Under the pieces are notes generated by a model that saw only the letters and a list, made by a program, of their open reading frames with translations, searched no databases and was not told the origin of the DNA. Below are positions 48,536 to 60,607 of a stretch of DNA of 64,000 nucleotides, in pieces. The DNA is from Lutraria lutraria (taxonomy: Eukaryota; Mollusca; Bivalvia; Venerida; Mactridae), in contig OZ026851.1 of assembly GCA_964023205.1 (NCBI GenBank), positions 19,227,528-19,291,527 on the forward strand, written 5' to 3'. Position 1 is the first letter of the stretch. Each line of letters starts with the position of its first letter. A program made the position numbers and the translations under genes.

Positions 48536-51500
48536 GTATTAATACCTATTTCAGTTGCAATTATCAACAAAGCCGTGCATTTGAGCCGTCTCTATTTTTG
48601 ACGATGATGAATTTCAAATGATGACCATTCAATTGTCTTTAGTTATGTCGTAAATTATGAAACAAAATATCCAGTTGCGCAAAGGTCAACATGAAACAAC
48701 ATATAATGACGTAGATAGAAATAAAATACAGAACAACATTAGCAACATTGAGCTGTTTGTTAACAACACGTGTATGGATACAATTAGCTAGTTGACATGG
48801 TATAATACACAGTGTCAGAATGATGACATGAATGGGACGCTTGGTAAACACGCAATTCTTTGAGCATGTTTTTTTTCTTTCTCGCTTTTTTCTTGACATA
48901 TGATTGAATTATAAATTCATTATACTCACAGGCCGTGGTGATGGTGATGAAATCCATGCGTCATCTTTGTATTACAGTTTTAGCATCCGCTTTGGCATAT
49001 AAGCCGACAAAAATGGCCAAACTTTGTGCAGCCTAAACAAACGGACTCTCCGTTACGTTGGTGCAGCCTTTACGTTTTTAAATCCCCATCTAACAATTAC
49101 AATAATTTTCTAGAAAAATTCATGATTTAAATGTCATAGCAACAAAAGAACCATTTTATAAGCAAAGTATCGGAGTATACATACATAAACATGTGGGATG
49201 AGATTCTTTTATGTCCTAATGGTGAATTTCCTGTACCTCAAGATCCTTTATATTATCCATGACTTGTCATTCATATTTTTACGAAATATTTCAATATTTC
49301 TTTTTTTTAAATGATTTGTTATTTTATAAACTTGTTCAGAATCGTGACGTCATTCCCTTAGTTTTGCTTAAAGATTTTTTTTCAAACAGTCTGTAAAAAT
49401 TCGTTTTAAAATCTTGTCACATTTGTTTAAATTTTAAGCAAACTTTACAACTGAAGTGAATTATGTCAAATACGTTGAAATTCAAATCTAGATTCGGTGT
49501 AGATACCACGTTACTATTCTCGACAATATTTTGTCTACTTCAATCCGAGTCGCTGTTCATTCTTTAACACACTCAAACGTCGAAAGAACAAGAAGTCACT
49601 GTTATCCGTCCAAAGGTGGCATTGTTGATTTTAGAAAATAAAATGTAAATCTAGTCTTCAAATATCCGTTCCGTTTCACAACAAACCCGAGCTAGTCAGT
49701 CTAGCTCGTGAAGTTCAATAGCGGAAGAAGAGATAATTGAATAAAGCCGATTTTTACACAACCTAAAAGGTTTAGGTTTTATCCATATAAATCGATGGCA
49801 ATGTTTGACTTAGTACCAGAGCTTTGGTGCAGAGTTAAAATTGCACAAATTTTCACAGAAGTAAAAGACTGAATGACACCCGGTACGCACACGTCACAAA
49901 ATGCCACCGTAACTATGGAGTTACTCGGGATTTTAAAGCCGTATCAAAGATCGCTGGGCATTGGGTGTCCGATAATGTCTAGTTTACAGAACACAGTAAA
50001 ACGCGATCGGTTCACGTTTCTCGATTAAATCAAACAACGTCTCTGAGGAATCGACCCTTCCACATACACACATAGACAGAAGTTTTTAGGCCTTGTAAAT
50101 ATCACAGCGGAGAAACAGTTCGGTTATTTATAAAAATACCAGATGTATATGAATGCTCCATTCTTAATCAACCAGAACCATTTATTCAATCATCTCACTG
50201 GTTGAGATAAAATATAAATAGGATCCGTATTTGATAAGCCAATAACAGGAATTATGCATAATTTCAAACAAAAATCAATTTCAACGTATATGGTGACGTA
50301 TTAAGTCGTAACTAATGACCTATGTCCGTATCCAACGATGTAACGAGGTTGTTTCTCGCTTTTCAGTGTTTCTGTGAAAAAAAAACTGTTGTCAATTTAA
50401 CTTCTGAATTTCACTTAATACAGAGAAGTAAGTTTATATATGTCCGATGGTTACAAATTCCAACGCGATATTTGCGTTCAAATTTTCATTCAGAAAGAAA
50501 TCATTAAGTTCTCAAAAATAACACCCAATATCACACCAAGCACGGGAAAGAATGTCGCGCTCCCAGAATTCCACAGTCTTATCAAACCCAAGGTACTTGT
50601 CACACACGATGAGACTCGCAATTACAACTAAATTCTTAACTAAGAACTCCCTCGGAGACTATATGTGTCTATCGGCGTATTTAATGAAGAAAAAGTAAAC
50701 CTCCTCGCTTCTCAGATCTTAGTCAGTCAGACGTTTTCACAGTAAATTTAATATCGATTTTATATTATTCCATTTTATATTTAGCATTGCCTTGGATATG
50801 TATTGATTCGTAAAACATGCAATGGACGTCGTATTATGGTGATCTAGATGGTCCGATAAAAATACGCAGATTGTGATTTCTTCTTGTTTCTAAACATAAG
50901 GCGACAGTCAAGAGATTCCGAATAAACGACATTAAGGATGATAAAAACCAGAAATGTCATAAAAATCCGAAACGGATAAGAAGGTGAACTGACAGAAGAG
51001 AAACGAAATGGTTGCTCAAAAAAATTTGAGAAAGGTCGACAATATACTCGCCAGCAAGGCATGCGTAACAATTAATATATAATGGAAATCTATCTGAATA
51101 TTGGAATTGCTTTTCCATTCTAAACATAGATACGTCGATCACCGGAGAAAACCGTATGCTTTGTCAACGCATCGACTCTCTCACAAAATGGCTGTTTTGC
51201 TTGAAAGCGTTCACAAACTCCGTGGGGAAATCGATTCCAAATCAACGATGCCAGCGTTTACTTCAACTTAAAGGGTTATTGTCGTTTTTTCGTAGGAGTT
51301 CGTAGTTTTCCTCTCTGAAGTTAAGAGATTTGATTGTGGAGAAATTGTTCGTAATGAAATGACTTTCTTTCAAGTAATTGACCAGAATGTAGGTCAAGCA
51401 TAACTGATGAAGTGGACAGGGCTTGTTTTATTTTCTCCGATTATATTACTTCCGTTAATATGTTGTATCAATTAATATTATTTAAAGACCGGGAGACAAA

Positions 51501-52359
51501 CGAAAATAAACCAGCGAGAGTAATTGCTACTAATTAGTGAATAGAGATTAATTAGGGGAAAATCTCATTTGTTGATTCATTAAACCACAGTTTTCCTAAA
51601 CTCGATATTTTTTCAGACGTTTAAATTTTCTAATTTGAAATAAATGTACAGGACTCGTCACTTGTCGTATTTATAGACAGCGACTACAATCTAGCAGTAA
51701 TACACATTTAATATAAAACAATAAAACAAAAACATGTTCACCTATAATTGGGCGATCCAATAATACATGTCTATATGTAGTAAGAAATTCAGATATGCAG
51801 TATAAGTAAATTAAATCTGACATGTGCCGTATTTAGCTAAAGTCCCCGTTCTATAAAATAATTAGTTCAGCGATCTAAACAAGCGGAAATTATTTAGCGG
51901 AACCTGCCAATTTTTGTCAATATTAATTGTCGTCCGTATTTTCAGTATAATAATAAAAACTTTATTTACCGAAGATTACACATAAAGACAATGAAACATT
52001 AATAATAATGAAAATGAAACAATACTTTTTACAATGTGGCTCTTTAAAAAAATAGCAACAGTAATTTTGCAATTATTGAAATTAAACAAATTGTAGACAT
52101 CTAATACACAAAAGTATAAATAATAACTGGATATGATATTCTACCGGTAATGTTTTTGTGAACATAAATCAGAGCTGTATGTAATCGAAGGATTCATTAA
52201 GACAATGTTTATTTCACTGCATAGATACCACTATACATGTATTATTTGGTAGAATATACTTTTTATGACTTAATTCAGTCACAGTCGAGTCGTTCATGTT
52301 GCCATGGCGACATTGGGTTCAATGTCACGCGAGTGTACATCACAACATCTAATAAGATA
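48536..52359. other. AT-rich stretch without a recognised gene
   Basis: One perfect TGACGTCA lies at 49345-49352. A small hairpin GAGCTAG-TCAGT-CTAGCTC lies near 49690-49708. Frames at 48639-48899, 50322-50631 and 50844-51142 have no motif. Confidence 0.4.
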
Positions 52360-52590
52360 ATACAAGATGTGTTTTTGCAACACAATGCCCCCTCCGGATG
52401 ACCTTGACCTTTGACCTACTGATCTGAATATGCAGAGGTCCTGTAGAGGTTGCCATGAGGAACCTACATATGAAGTTTGATGAATGTAGATGCAAGCGTT
52501 GTGATTTTATAGGCAAGGTTAAAGTTTGGTACAAACAGACAGAGAGACCAAAAACAATATACCCCCGATCTATTGATACGGGGGCATAAA
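52360..52590 (+). mobile_element. Dispersed element, ATGCCCCC/GGGGGCAT family
   Basis: ATGCCCCC near the left end (52385-52392) is complementary to GGGGGCAT near the right end, which is the arm of a 3' hairpin (CCCCCGATC...ATACGGGGG) followed by AAAAA. Three TGACCT half-sites lie at 52399-52404, 52405-52410 and 52412-52417. The 98-codon minus-strand frame at 52349-52645 is its translation, an artefact I recall being annotated as protein in other invertebrates. Confidence 0.7.
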
Positions 52591-53185
52591 AAATATAATG
52601 AAAATTCAGATATAAATGAAATACGGCACTTCTCAGGGAAGACAAGACATGTCAGCTTTCTTTGCTGCTATACTTATTTGTCTCCCTTCCTGCACACATT
52701 TGGTGTTCTATGGACATAATATTTATTTCTGTTCTTACTAAAAATATAATAAAATAGCAGCCCGCGATCTTAGAACACATTTCTAACTTCATGACTCTCT
52801 AGATAAACAGTTTGAATGATGGGTTATTCTTCACATGTTTGGAAACTTAAAACGTGCAATGTGGTCAAGGATCTTTCTACAAACATACATGTACTTTAAA
52901 AATTAGCTAATCTCTCCATAAATCATCTGACAAACTCAAGTTTTTACCCCAATACCTAATTTAAGGTAATCAAATATATTGTTCTTGAACTTATACAACC
53001 ATGAAACAATGAGCATGAACAAATTACACAGTGACAAGTTGTAGTATTTTTGTGACTGGTTTGTGTTGCTTCCAATAAAACCCAGATTGATATTAGAAAA
53101 ACATTCAGGAACAATCCACGAGAATGTCCATATAAAAAGTGCGTAGTAAAGCGACGTTCATATAGAATTTTAGGTAGACCTTTTT
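52591..53185. other. Spacer
   Basis: I see no gene or repeat in this interval. Confidence 0.4.
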
Positions 53186-53465
53186 GTGGACTACGTTCGT
53201 CCTAACATTGACGTGGTCACGTTATTAAGTTCAAATATTGACGTTGTCGCCCGGCGATCAAGTTTCGAGTCCGGGTCCTGGCAAGTCATACCATCTTATG
53301 AAAATTTGACAAAACGTTGTCAATTTCCCTCTATATGTGGAGAATATAAAAATACTCTTTATGGAAGGGTAATTTAGCACAGTCCACGAAAAGTGTAAGG
53401 TGAACCAGTGGCCGTACAGTACTAAAATATCGTTGAAAACGGCGTCAGGCCCATTAAACTAAAAC
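53186..53465 (+). mobile_element. SINE-like element with a recognisable tail
   Basis: The tail AGGTGAACCAGTGGCCGTAC, with a later TATCGTTGAAAACGGCGTCA (53399-53450), matches the molluscan SINE tail also seen at 20484. Upstream, TTTCGAGTCCGG near 53264 resembles a polymerase III box B, but a box A is not clear. The left limit is therefore uncertain. The 63-codon frame at 53186-53377 is not credible as a gene. Confidence 0.45.
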
Positions 53466-54642
53466 TGTGAAGAAATATAGAAACTCCGAACGAAACGATC
53501 ATGGACTCGTGGTCGTTATATAACGAGATGGTCTTTTTATTGCAGTAGTTGATTAGCGAGGGGTAACTGTACTATCAACAAAGATGTAACAACATACTTC
53601 AAATTATAACAGAGGACATTAAACCTATACAATGGACTATTTTACTACTAAAAGTATACTAACGAACTATTTTCATCAAGTTAAGACTATATTCATACAT
53701 TATTTGTTCAATCTGCGTTTTTGCTGCTTTAGGTAGTAAAAGGGTTTTATACCAATATTATCCAGTCGCGGTGAAACGGAGATCTAATCCATTTACTGGT
53801 GATGAAAATTGTTGTGAGGGGTGTGTAGAAATTATAAATGGCTCTTAGTCGGATTGCTACCAGATAATGGGAACACAGAAGCGATATTAGAAAGTTATCG
53901 GAGGGAAAATAGAGATTAAGATAATGTATATATGGGACGTTAGATTTCTATAAGTTCCTGAGATGTTGCAGAATATGTGTGTTGAGTGCTTTGGTTAGAT
54001 ATATTGGAAGCGAAATTACAATAAAAACATATAACACTGATTTCTGAAAAATACATTTAACCAGACGTCCATGTTTGTAAACATAAATTCGGTCATGTAC
54101 CTTTAACTGATTCGAAACAAGGACATAAAAATTCATTTGCTAGAAACGGACACCATTGATAATTGTATATTATGTTTGTAAAGATCTCCGAACAAGTATT
54201 GATATATATTGATAAAATGGCGTTATTCTGTGGGCGCCCATACAGACTGATCAAAAGCGTGGAACTTTTAATTACATTATATCGATGAAACACTTAATAC
54301 AGCGTAACTACAATGGAAGAAAATTAACGTAGTTAATGATATATATCAATTAACTACGGTAAATAAATGTTTAATTGACAAAACAAACAGTTCTGGAACA
54401 CTCCCAATATGTCATGTTATGACTTTATCTGATTCTAGATGTAAATAAAATTCTAAATATTGTTGACACTCTTCATAATTGTCAAATAGAAAAGATTGAT
54501 AGATTACACAATTAGTTAATCAAGTTAGTGAATATATTTCATTGGCTATTTCCGAACAAACAAGATTGGTGTATTGGCTATCATCTGTATGTAATATGTC
54601 ACGGTCAAGATTAAATGATCGCTTGGTTAAAATTAAAGGAAA
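53466..54642. other. AT-rich stretch with a near-palindrome
   Basis: GTAGTTAATGATATATATCA followed by ATTAACTAC (54330-54358) is self-complementary except for one extra A. There is no gene. Confidence 0.45.
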
Positions 54643-54885
54643 TTTCGGCTAAACAAAAAAAAACAAAGATAAATATACACGAACAGCGTGCATGTGAATT
54701 GCTTGATTTTCGGCTAAACAAAAAAAAAGGATAAAGATATACGGACGGCGTGTGAATTGCTTGATTTTCGGCTAAACTAAAAAAAATAAAGATATAAGGA
54801 CGGCGCGTGAATTGCTTAATTTTCGGCTAAACTAAAAAAGATAAAGATATACGGATGGTGTGTTAATTGCCTTATTAATTCGCCT
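54643..54885. repeat. Short tandem repeat of 55-65 bp, 4 decaying copies
   Basis: TTTCGGCTAA recurs at 54643, 54708, 54766 and 54821. Each copy has an A-rich run, then AAAGATA-ATACGGACGGCGTG-type sequence and GAATTGCTTGATT. The unit gets shorter from left to right, mainly through the A run. Confidence 0.85.
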
Positions 54886-55693
54886 AAAGACTGTTCCTGA
54901 TAGAAAGATGTATAAACCAAAGTCACCACACCACACCGGACAATGTAACCAAAGCCTGCTAAAATACCATTCTTGGAAAATTCGCATAATAGAAAAATGA
55001 TTCATTGATCATGTCTTTGAAATGATTTTTTGAAATACATTCGCTGGTGTCAACTTACTGTCAACGATAAAATATCACGTGATAGCGAAACTTTAAATCA
55101 GCGACCTTCCTCTGCTGATCTGACGATAAGCCTTTCATCAGAAATCTTATAAAACTGGTGCCCGGCTCATGTTGCAGACAACGGGGAGTCAGCGGAGACC
55201 AGCTAAATCATAAGACTTTACATCAGTGATCTCCCCTGATCTAATGGTTCCCGTTGACTAGTCTGTATAAAGCCCCCTTTGGTGCACTGCAACACGGAAC
55301 GGGAACCAGTTTAATATTTGCACTTGAGTTTTATGCAGACTACGAACATAAATACATGTTACTGATCAGTTAAATGTTTAATACACATTCATCAAAAACA
55401 TCTTTAGTAGTACCAAGTATAATGTGCAGTCAATAAACGACATAAATACAAGTTTAACATAATTCTCAAATGGTCTGAATACCCAGTGGGTTTCAAATTA
55501 GCAAATGAAACGAGTTTGTAATCTGTGCACGTCGAACTAGTTGATACCGCCAATACACGCATGATAATTTCATTAATTACGTATACGTCGTTTTATATAT
55601 CAAAGTGATAAAATGATATGAAAGTGATAAGATGATATATATTGAACATAATATACATCAGTGATTTCTTCAGACTCTGATAGAATACAGGTA
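54886..55693. other. Spacer
   Basis: I see no recognised gene. The minus-strand frame at 55593-55796 runs into the MITE copy 5. Confidence 0.4.
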
Positions 55694-55899
55694 CAGTACA
55701 ACCTCTCCATGGCGACCCTCTCTTGAGCAACAACCTCTCCATGACGACCCTCTCTTGGGCAACAAACTCCTTCAACAAAAGCATGATTTTTCCCACTGCA
55801 TGATTAAACTATTGATTTTACCTCTCAAGAGCGACCACCTCTCAACGACAACATAATTTAGCTACCCCCAAAGGTTGTTGCTCTGGAGAGATTGCACTG
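55694..55899 (-). mobile_element. pogo/Tigger-like MITE, copy 5 (206 bp)
   Basis: It is flanked by TA (55692-55693 and 55900-55901), opens CAGTACAACCTCTCC and closes GGAGAGATTGCACTG. It lies opposite to copies 1-3. The left terminus is internally duplicated: ACCTCTCCATGGCGACCCTC and ACCTCTCCATGACGACCCTC follow each other about 36 bp apart. Termini and TA flanks are the cleanest of the five copies, so it may be the youngest. Confidence 0.8.
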
Positions 55900-56404
55900 T
55901 ACAATGTTCTAATTATCATCAGATTTTAAAACATAACTTATGTCGTGGACAACGAGATTTTATAAGGCTTTTCACTGGTTAAAATATCACTTCTTCAAAC
56001 AAAAGTCTATAACGAATAAAGACGGCCAGTTTATTTTCACTGAAAATAAGATTAACATGTTTCTTGTATTAATTATACAACTTAGATTTTTATGGGCACA
56101 GAATCGCACTCTCCAAATTGATTAAGCGTTGAATTTTCAATTTTGATAGATAATCAAAGATCGCGAAAATTGATGACATTTTTCACAAGCCTCAAGATAA
56201 TCTCGTCAAGAACACGATAAAAGGCATTTTCGATCTGAGTTCTATTTTGAGACTCTCTGTCTTTGAGAGCGAGATAATTTAGATTTGCCTGATCGAGAAT
56301 TAATAATTTATTACTTTTAAAATAAATGTGCGGGTTAAAGAGAAGACCGACTAGTGGATCAATAACAAGTTAGTGACTTAATGAAACAACACTGATGGTT
56401 AAAA
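55900..56404. other. Spacer
   Basis: A 61-codon plus-strand frame at 55940-56125 has no motif. I see nothing else. Confidence 0.4.
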
Positions 56405-56492
56405 TACTAGTACATACTTTATATAGTACATATTTTATACTAGTATATATTTTATACTAGTATATATTTTATACTAGTATATATTTTATAAA
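56405..56492. repeat. 17 bp minisatellite, about 4-5 copies
   Basis: ATATATTTTATACTAGT is repeated. The junction TATACTAGTATA is a 12 bp palindrome. Confidence 0.9.
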
Positions 56493-57109
56493 TACTTTTC
56501 AACCGTTTTTTTACTAATACATTTGATCAGACTATATTTTTTTATTATGTGTATTAAGTCTATTTCAAATTTCGCAGGTTTTCATATCAAGTGGAGATAA
56601 TTCACTATTGAACTATGATACATACGATTAAACTGTGTTGATATGACGAGCAGAAGGAATTGTCGTAATGCAATATACACCTATGTTGTTTTCCAAGTGT
56701 TTAAAGTCCCAAACCATTATCGTATTTTTTTCAATATCATTGAAAAAATACTATTTATAGAATAGCTGTGTTTTCCCGCAGTCATATTATGCACACGGCA
56801 TGAAGTGACGTCACGCGCTCTATATATTTCAAGTTTACAAAGGCAAAATTCACTACGAAATGAGTATTTTTAGAAGAAAAGGGGCTCATTTCGTCGGTAA
56901 TTATTAATTATTATCAGTAATTGTTTCTTTTTTGCATATCTTTTTACAGCAAAATGCTAATGGGACTTTAATGTTCTTTGTAGAATATTTTCAAGTCTAA
57001 AACTTAAGGAAAGTAACTGCCTTGTATTCTCTTAGCAAACACTGATGTAACAATCAATGTATATCTTGTTAGAAATAATCTAATCAATTTACTCCTCGCT
57101 ATAGTGTCA
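56493..57109. other. AT-rich spacer
   Basis: It contains one perfect TGACGTCA at 56806-56813 in a GTGACGTCACGCGC context, followed by TCTATATAT, a TATA-like string. No gene can be attached to it. Confidence 0.4.
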
Positions 57110-57194
57110 TGGTTAAATCGTAATGTCCGTGGCTGCTGGGCTGCCAACTTCACGCTGCTGGGCTGCTAACTTCACGGACATAAAATCTTAACCA
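57110..57194. repeat. Inverted repeat with 22 bp arms around a doubled 22 bp unit
   Basis: The left arm TGGTTAAATCGTAATGTCCGTG (57110-57131) is complementary, with a few mismatches, to 57173-57194. The loop is two direct copies of a unit beginning GCTGCTGGGCTGC (57132-57153 and 57154-57175) that differ at one base. Confidence 0.8.
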
Positions 57195-58035
57195 ACGTGG
57201 TGGCACTTCAAACAAATAGTCCAGTTTGGAACAAAGATATGTACATGTTCGTCATAAACCATTATCTATACCCAAAGTCAAGCGAATTACATTATCAGAA
57301 AACACATAATGTTCCATGTTTTAAAATTTTGAATTAATCTAACATCTACCATAAAGTAGAGAAAACATAAGTCTGGTTCAAAATGAGACCCAGGAGAAAA
57401 TGTGTCTTGACAGTCTCGTAGACGGAAGTGAAGTTAGAGTATCTTAGAGATAATATGAATTCTATGGGATATGTCAGACAGCTAAAATGTATGGTTCATT
57501 TGTCAGACAGTCTAAATAGGGTTTACATCATTTTATAATGGCTCACACCATTCACCATGTGGATATAAGATGCTGTTTCATATAAAAAAACTTTCAATGT
57601 AAGAAAAATCCGCATTTAACATACGGGGACATCATTCTATCAAACACAATCAATGCAGTATAAAAGCCAGCTAACGTGTTGTTAAATTCACGGTGACATC
57701 CACATTGCCGGGTATAAAACTCTTTTGGTATCTTATGTCTACTTTTAAAAATTCGGGTAAGTGAATGCCTTGACTTCTTAAAATTATCATATAAAACAAT
57801 AAGTGAAGAGTGAAAGGGAAACATTAAACATCCACTTTCACTTGCATTAAATTTGTATAGGCATGAAAGTTATATTCATGTATGTATTAATTCAAGTTAT
57901 TCTACAAACAGTTTAAAGCATCTCCCGCTCTAAGAAATTGTTGGAAAACACCAACGGTATCACTAGCTGGATGTAACATCCTTTATATGTAAATTAGGTA
58001 GTATCACGTCATTGTTTACCATACGATGGCTCTTT
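57195..58035. other. Spacer
   Basis: I see no recognised gene. The minus-strand frame at 57594-57824 is without motif. Confidence 0.4.
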
Positions 58036-58425
58036 TTAGCAACGAACTGACCTGTAATGTGTGCTATGCAAGCGTAGTGACGTCACGCAATGTATAGACC
58101 GACTGGCCTATAGAACAGTTCTATCGCTCGGGGCATTATGGGTATTTGAAAGAACTACGACATTCTGAAATCTTGCGCAATTATCATGCGACATATCTAA
58201 TAATATTGAAGAAAGTGGTACGTACAACGTATTTATTTTACATAATATTTATTAAACTAAACGTACTTTGTTAATAATATACAATCAATATGTTTGTTGT
58301 GACATTTTTAATCCCTCCGCGATACCATATTTTAGCGTTGGTATAATTATCCAAATAGGGCTAGTAATCAGTTCTAAGTATAGAGGTTAGACAAACGTAA
58401 TGACGTCACGCTTTAATTATATAGA
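58036..58425 (+). repeat. Dispersed repeat with TGACGTCA motifs, copy 2
   Basis: It is collinear with 45975-46365, about 12 kb away in the same orientation. It carries TGACGTCA at 58078-58085 and 58401-58408 near its two limits. The internal match is strongest from GACATTTTTAATCC to GACAAACG (about 58298-58397). Confidence 0.65.
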
Positions 58426-60607
58426 TTGACTATCACGTGACAACTGAACTAAACTGTACGCAACAAGCATGTCGGGCAAGAAAAATAATCAGTCCGATTA
58501 AATTAACTCGAAGCCTGCCGAAGAAAATCACCAAGTCACTATTAAACTGTACTCTTCGAACTGTTTTCATTAACGTCCATGTTTGTCTTGCCTATTTGAT
58601 CACGTGAACAGTCATGTGACGCGATGACGTGTTTCGTGCTACATTTAACTCCGTTTTACGTCTGGTAGGATATTAATAAATATCAAACTTTCTACATTTT
58701 CGTTGTCGGTTTTACGATGGGACATAATAATATTGTCAATTTCAAATACTTTATCAAGCACCCAAATATAACTTTTCATAACATACAGAATCAAATTATG
58801 TTCGTAGAGGGACAAAATGTAAGAAACATTGAAAACAAAATTACACAAACTTTGCGATGTTTATGTGTCATGTTGTTACAATTCTGTCAAAAATGAAGAC
58901 AACCACGGACGGCTTCGTCCCACTTTCTGCTTCATAATACAAAATGTACTTGACAACTTAATTTTATATAAGTATATATATGTAGAATTACTTTTTCTTA
59001 TTTCTAAAAGAAATGAGACAGCAAATCAATGGATTTCAAAATGTCGTAAACTTTTTATTTACTTTGTCTGTGCAATGTGTAAAAACTCCTTAAATGTAGA
59101 TACAAAATCTACAGATTCGTTCCATTAAGTTGTCGGTACGTTCAGACATACCGTTGCCATGGTGTTTGTACAAATAACTTAACTATGACAGCGTAAATAA
59201 ACTCGTCCTAAATGTCTGAAATTCAATTTTCGACTTGATGTAAATCAATTTCTGCGCTCGTAAGAACGTTGAAATCCTCAGATATATAATTCAAAGTCAA
59301 TAAGTATTTGGAATAAACTATTAAACTTGAAACACATGCACTCAACAATACGGAACTTCTCTAGAAAGACTTAAAAACTTTTCACACGTTCAGACCCAAC
59401 CAGGGCTGAATCAAAACCCATATACGTATAACATGTTAAAGAGAGCGTAAATAGGCCTACATTTAAATATTTCACGATGTCGCATCAGATTTCTACCATG
59501 TTAAAAACACAAATACGAAACACGATTCGCGAAGTTATCAGTTGAATGGTGCATGTATACTGGACACATAAATCTAACAAATTGTGACAATGTATTTTAT
59601 TAATTAACTAATTAATATTAGAGGGGATTAAGAAGAAAACGACACTCAACATATATGTATTTTTGGCAATACGAGTAAAAAAGTCGGCCAACTACGGACA
59701 AGACTCGGCAATACGGGATTCCATGCATTCCCATTGGTTAAAAACTCTATGGAATTATGAAATGCAGGCTTTTCATTGGTTGTTGAAACTCACCACAATA
59801 TGACGACTGAAGGTAATATACAAGAAAATAAGGGCTGCCATTTTTCTTATTCAACATTTCAAAATGTGCAGCAATTCAATTGTACTTGAATTTATTTTTT
59901 AAATCAAACGAATAGTATTCAGTTATTAATAAAATATTTGTACCCGTCGAATTATTTGTATTCGGTCAGAATCTCGGGCAAATAACTCAGCCAATAAAAA
60001 ATCACTAATTAATAACATTATAGTAATGCGTACATTAGCCGTCCTGTAATATGCGAACAAAACGATAAGGAAATGTGTATAAATGTTCTTTTGAACGCAT
60101 TCAGGAATTAGAATTCAATGATGACAGAAAGATTATAACATCAATTATTTATAGAAAATAAAAAAGAAATGAAATATCGCTCATGACACGGTATTAATAA
60201 ATGTTTTTAGATCAATAAAGCGTGCTGATATCACTAACACACGATACAAGTCGATGAAGCGAAGCAAAGCAAAGCGAATCAGCCTGATAAATTATTCTTT
60301 ATAACATTCTGAGAACGGATTTTCAGATTAATGTATATTTCTACTATATCTAGTGATCATAAGGCTTTAGTGGCACTAGATTTCAACTCATTATTAATTC
60401 ATTTTTTTCTCTCTTCGTGCGAAACGATTTCTATTCGGTAACCGTCGTCAATAAATGTTCCCATAATTATAAGACCAATTACTCGTCACATTTCAATAAT
60501 AGTAATTCAATACAACTTGAAGAGTTAAACTTGTCTTGTTCATAACTACATATTTAATATCTATTGTACATTAATTATTAAATCCTTTTATAAAAAATGG
60601 GCCTGAC
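58426..60607. other. AT-rich stretch without a recognised gene
   Basis: A 99-codon plus-strand frame at 58829-59128 is Cys- and Lys-rich but has no family motif. A small run of AAGCGAAGCAAAGCAAAGCG lies near 60257-60277. Confidence 0.4.

Noticed and set aside
52349..52645. 98-codon minus-strand frame
   Set aside because: It is co-extensive with the ATGCCCCC/GGGGGCAT dispersed element and reads through its terminal hairpin; it resembles repeat-derived false proteins.
58829..59128. 99-codon plus-strand frame as a gene
   Set aside because: The composition is like random AT-rich sequence, with no motif and no plausible start context.
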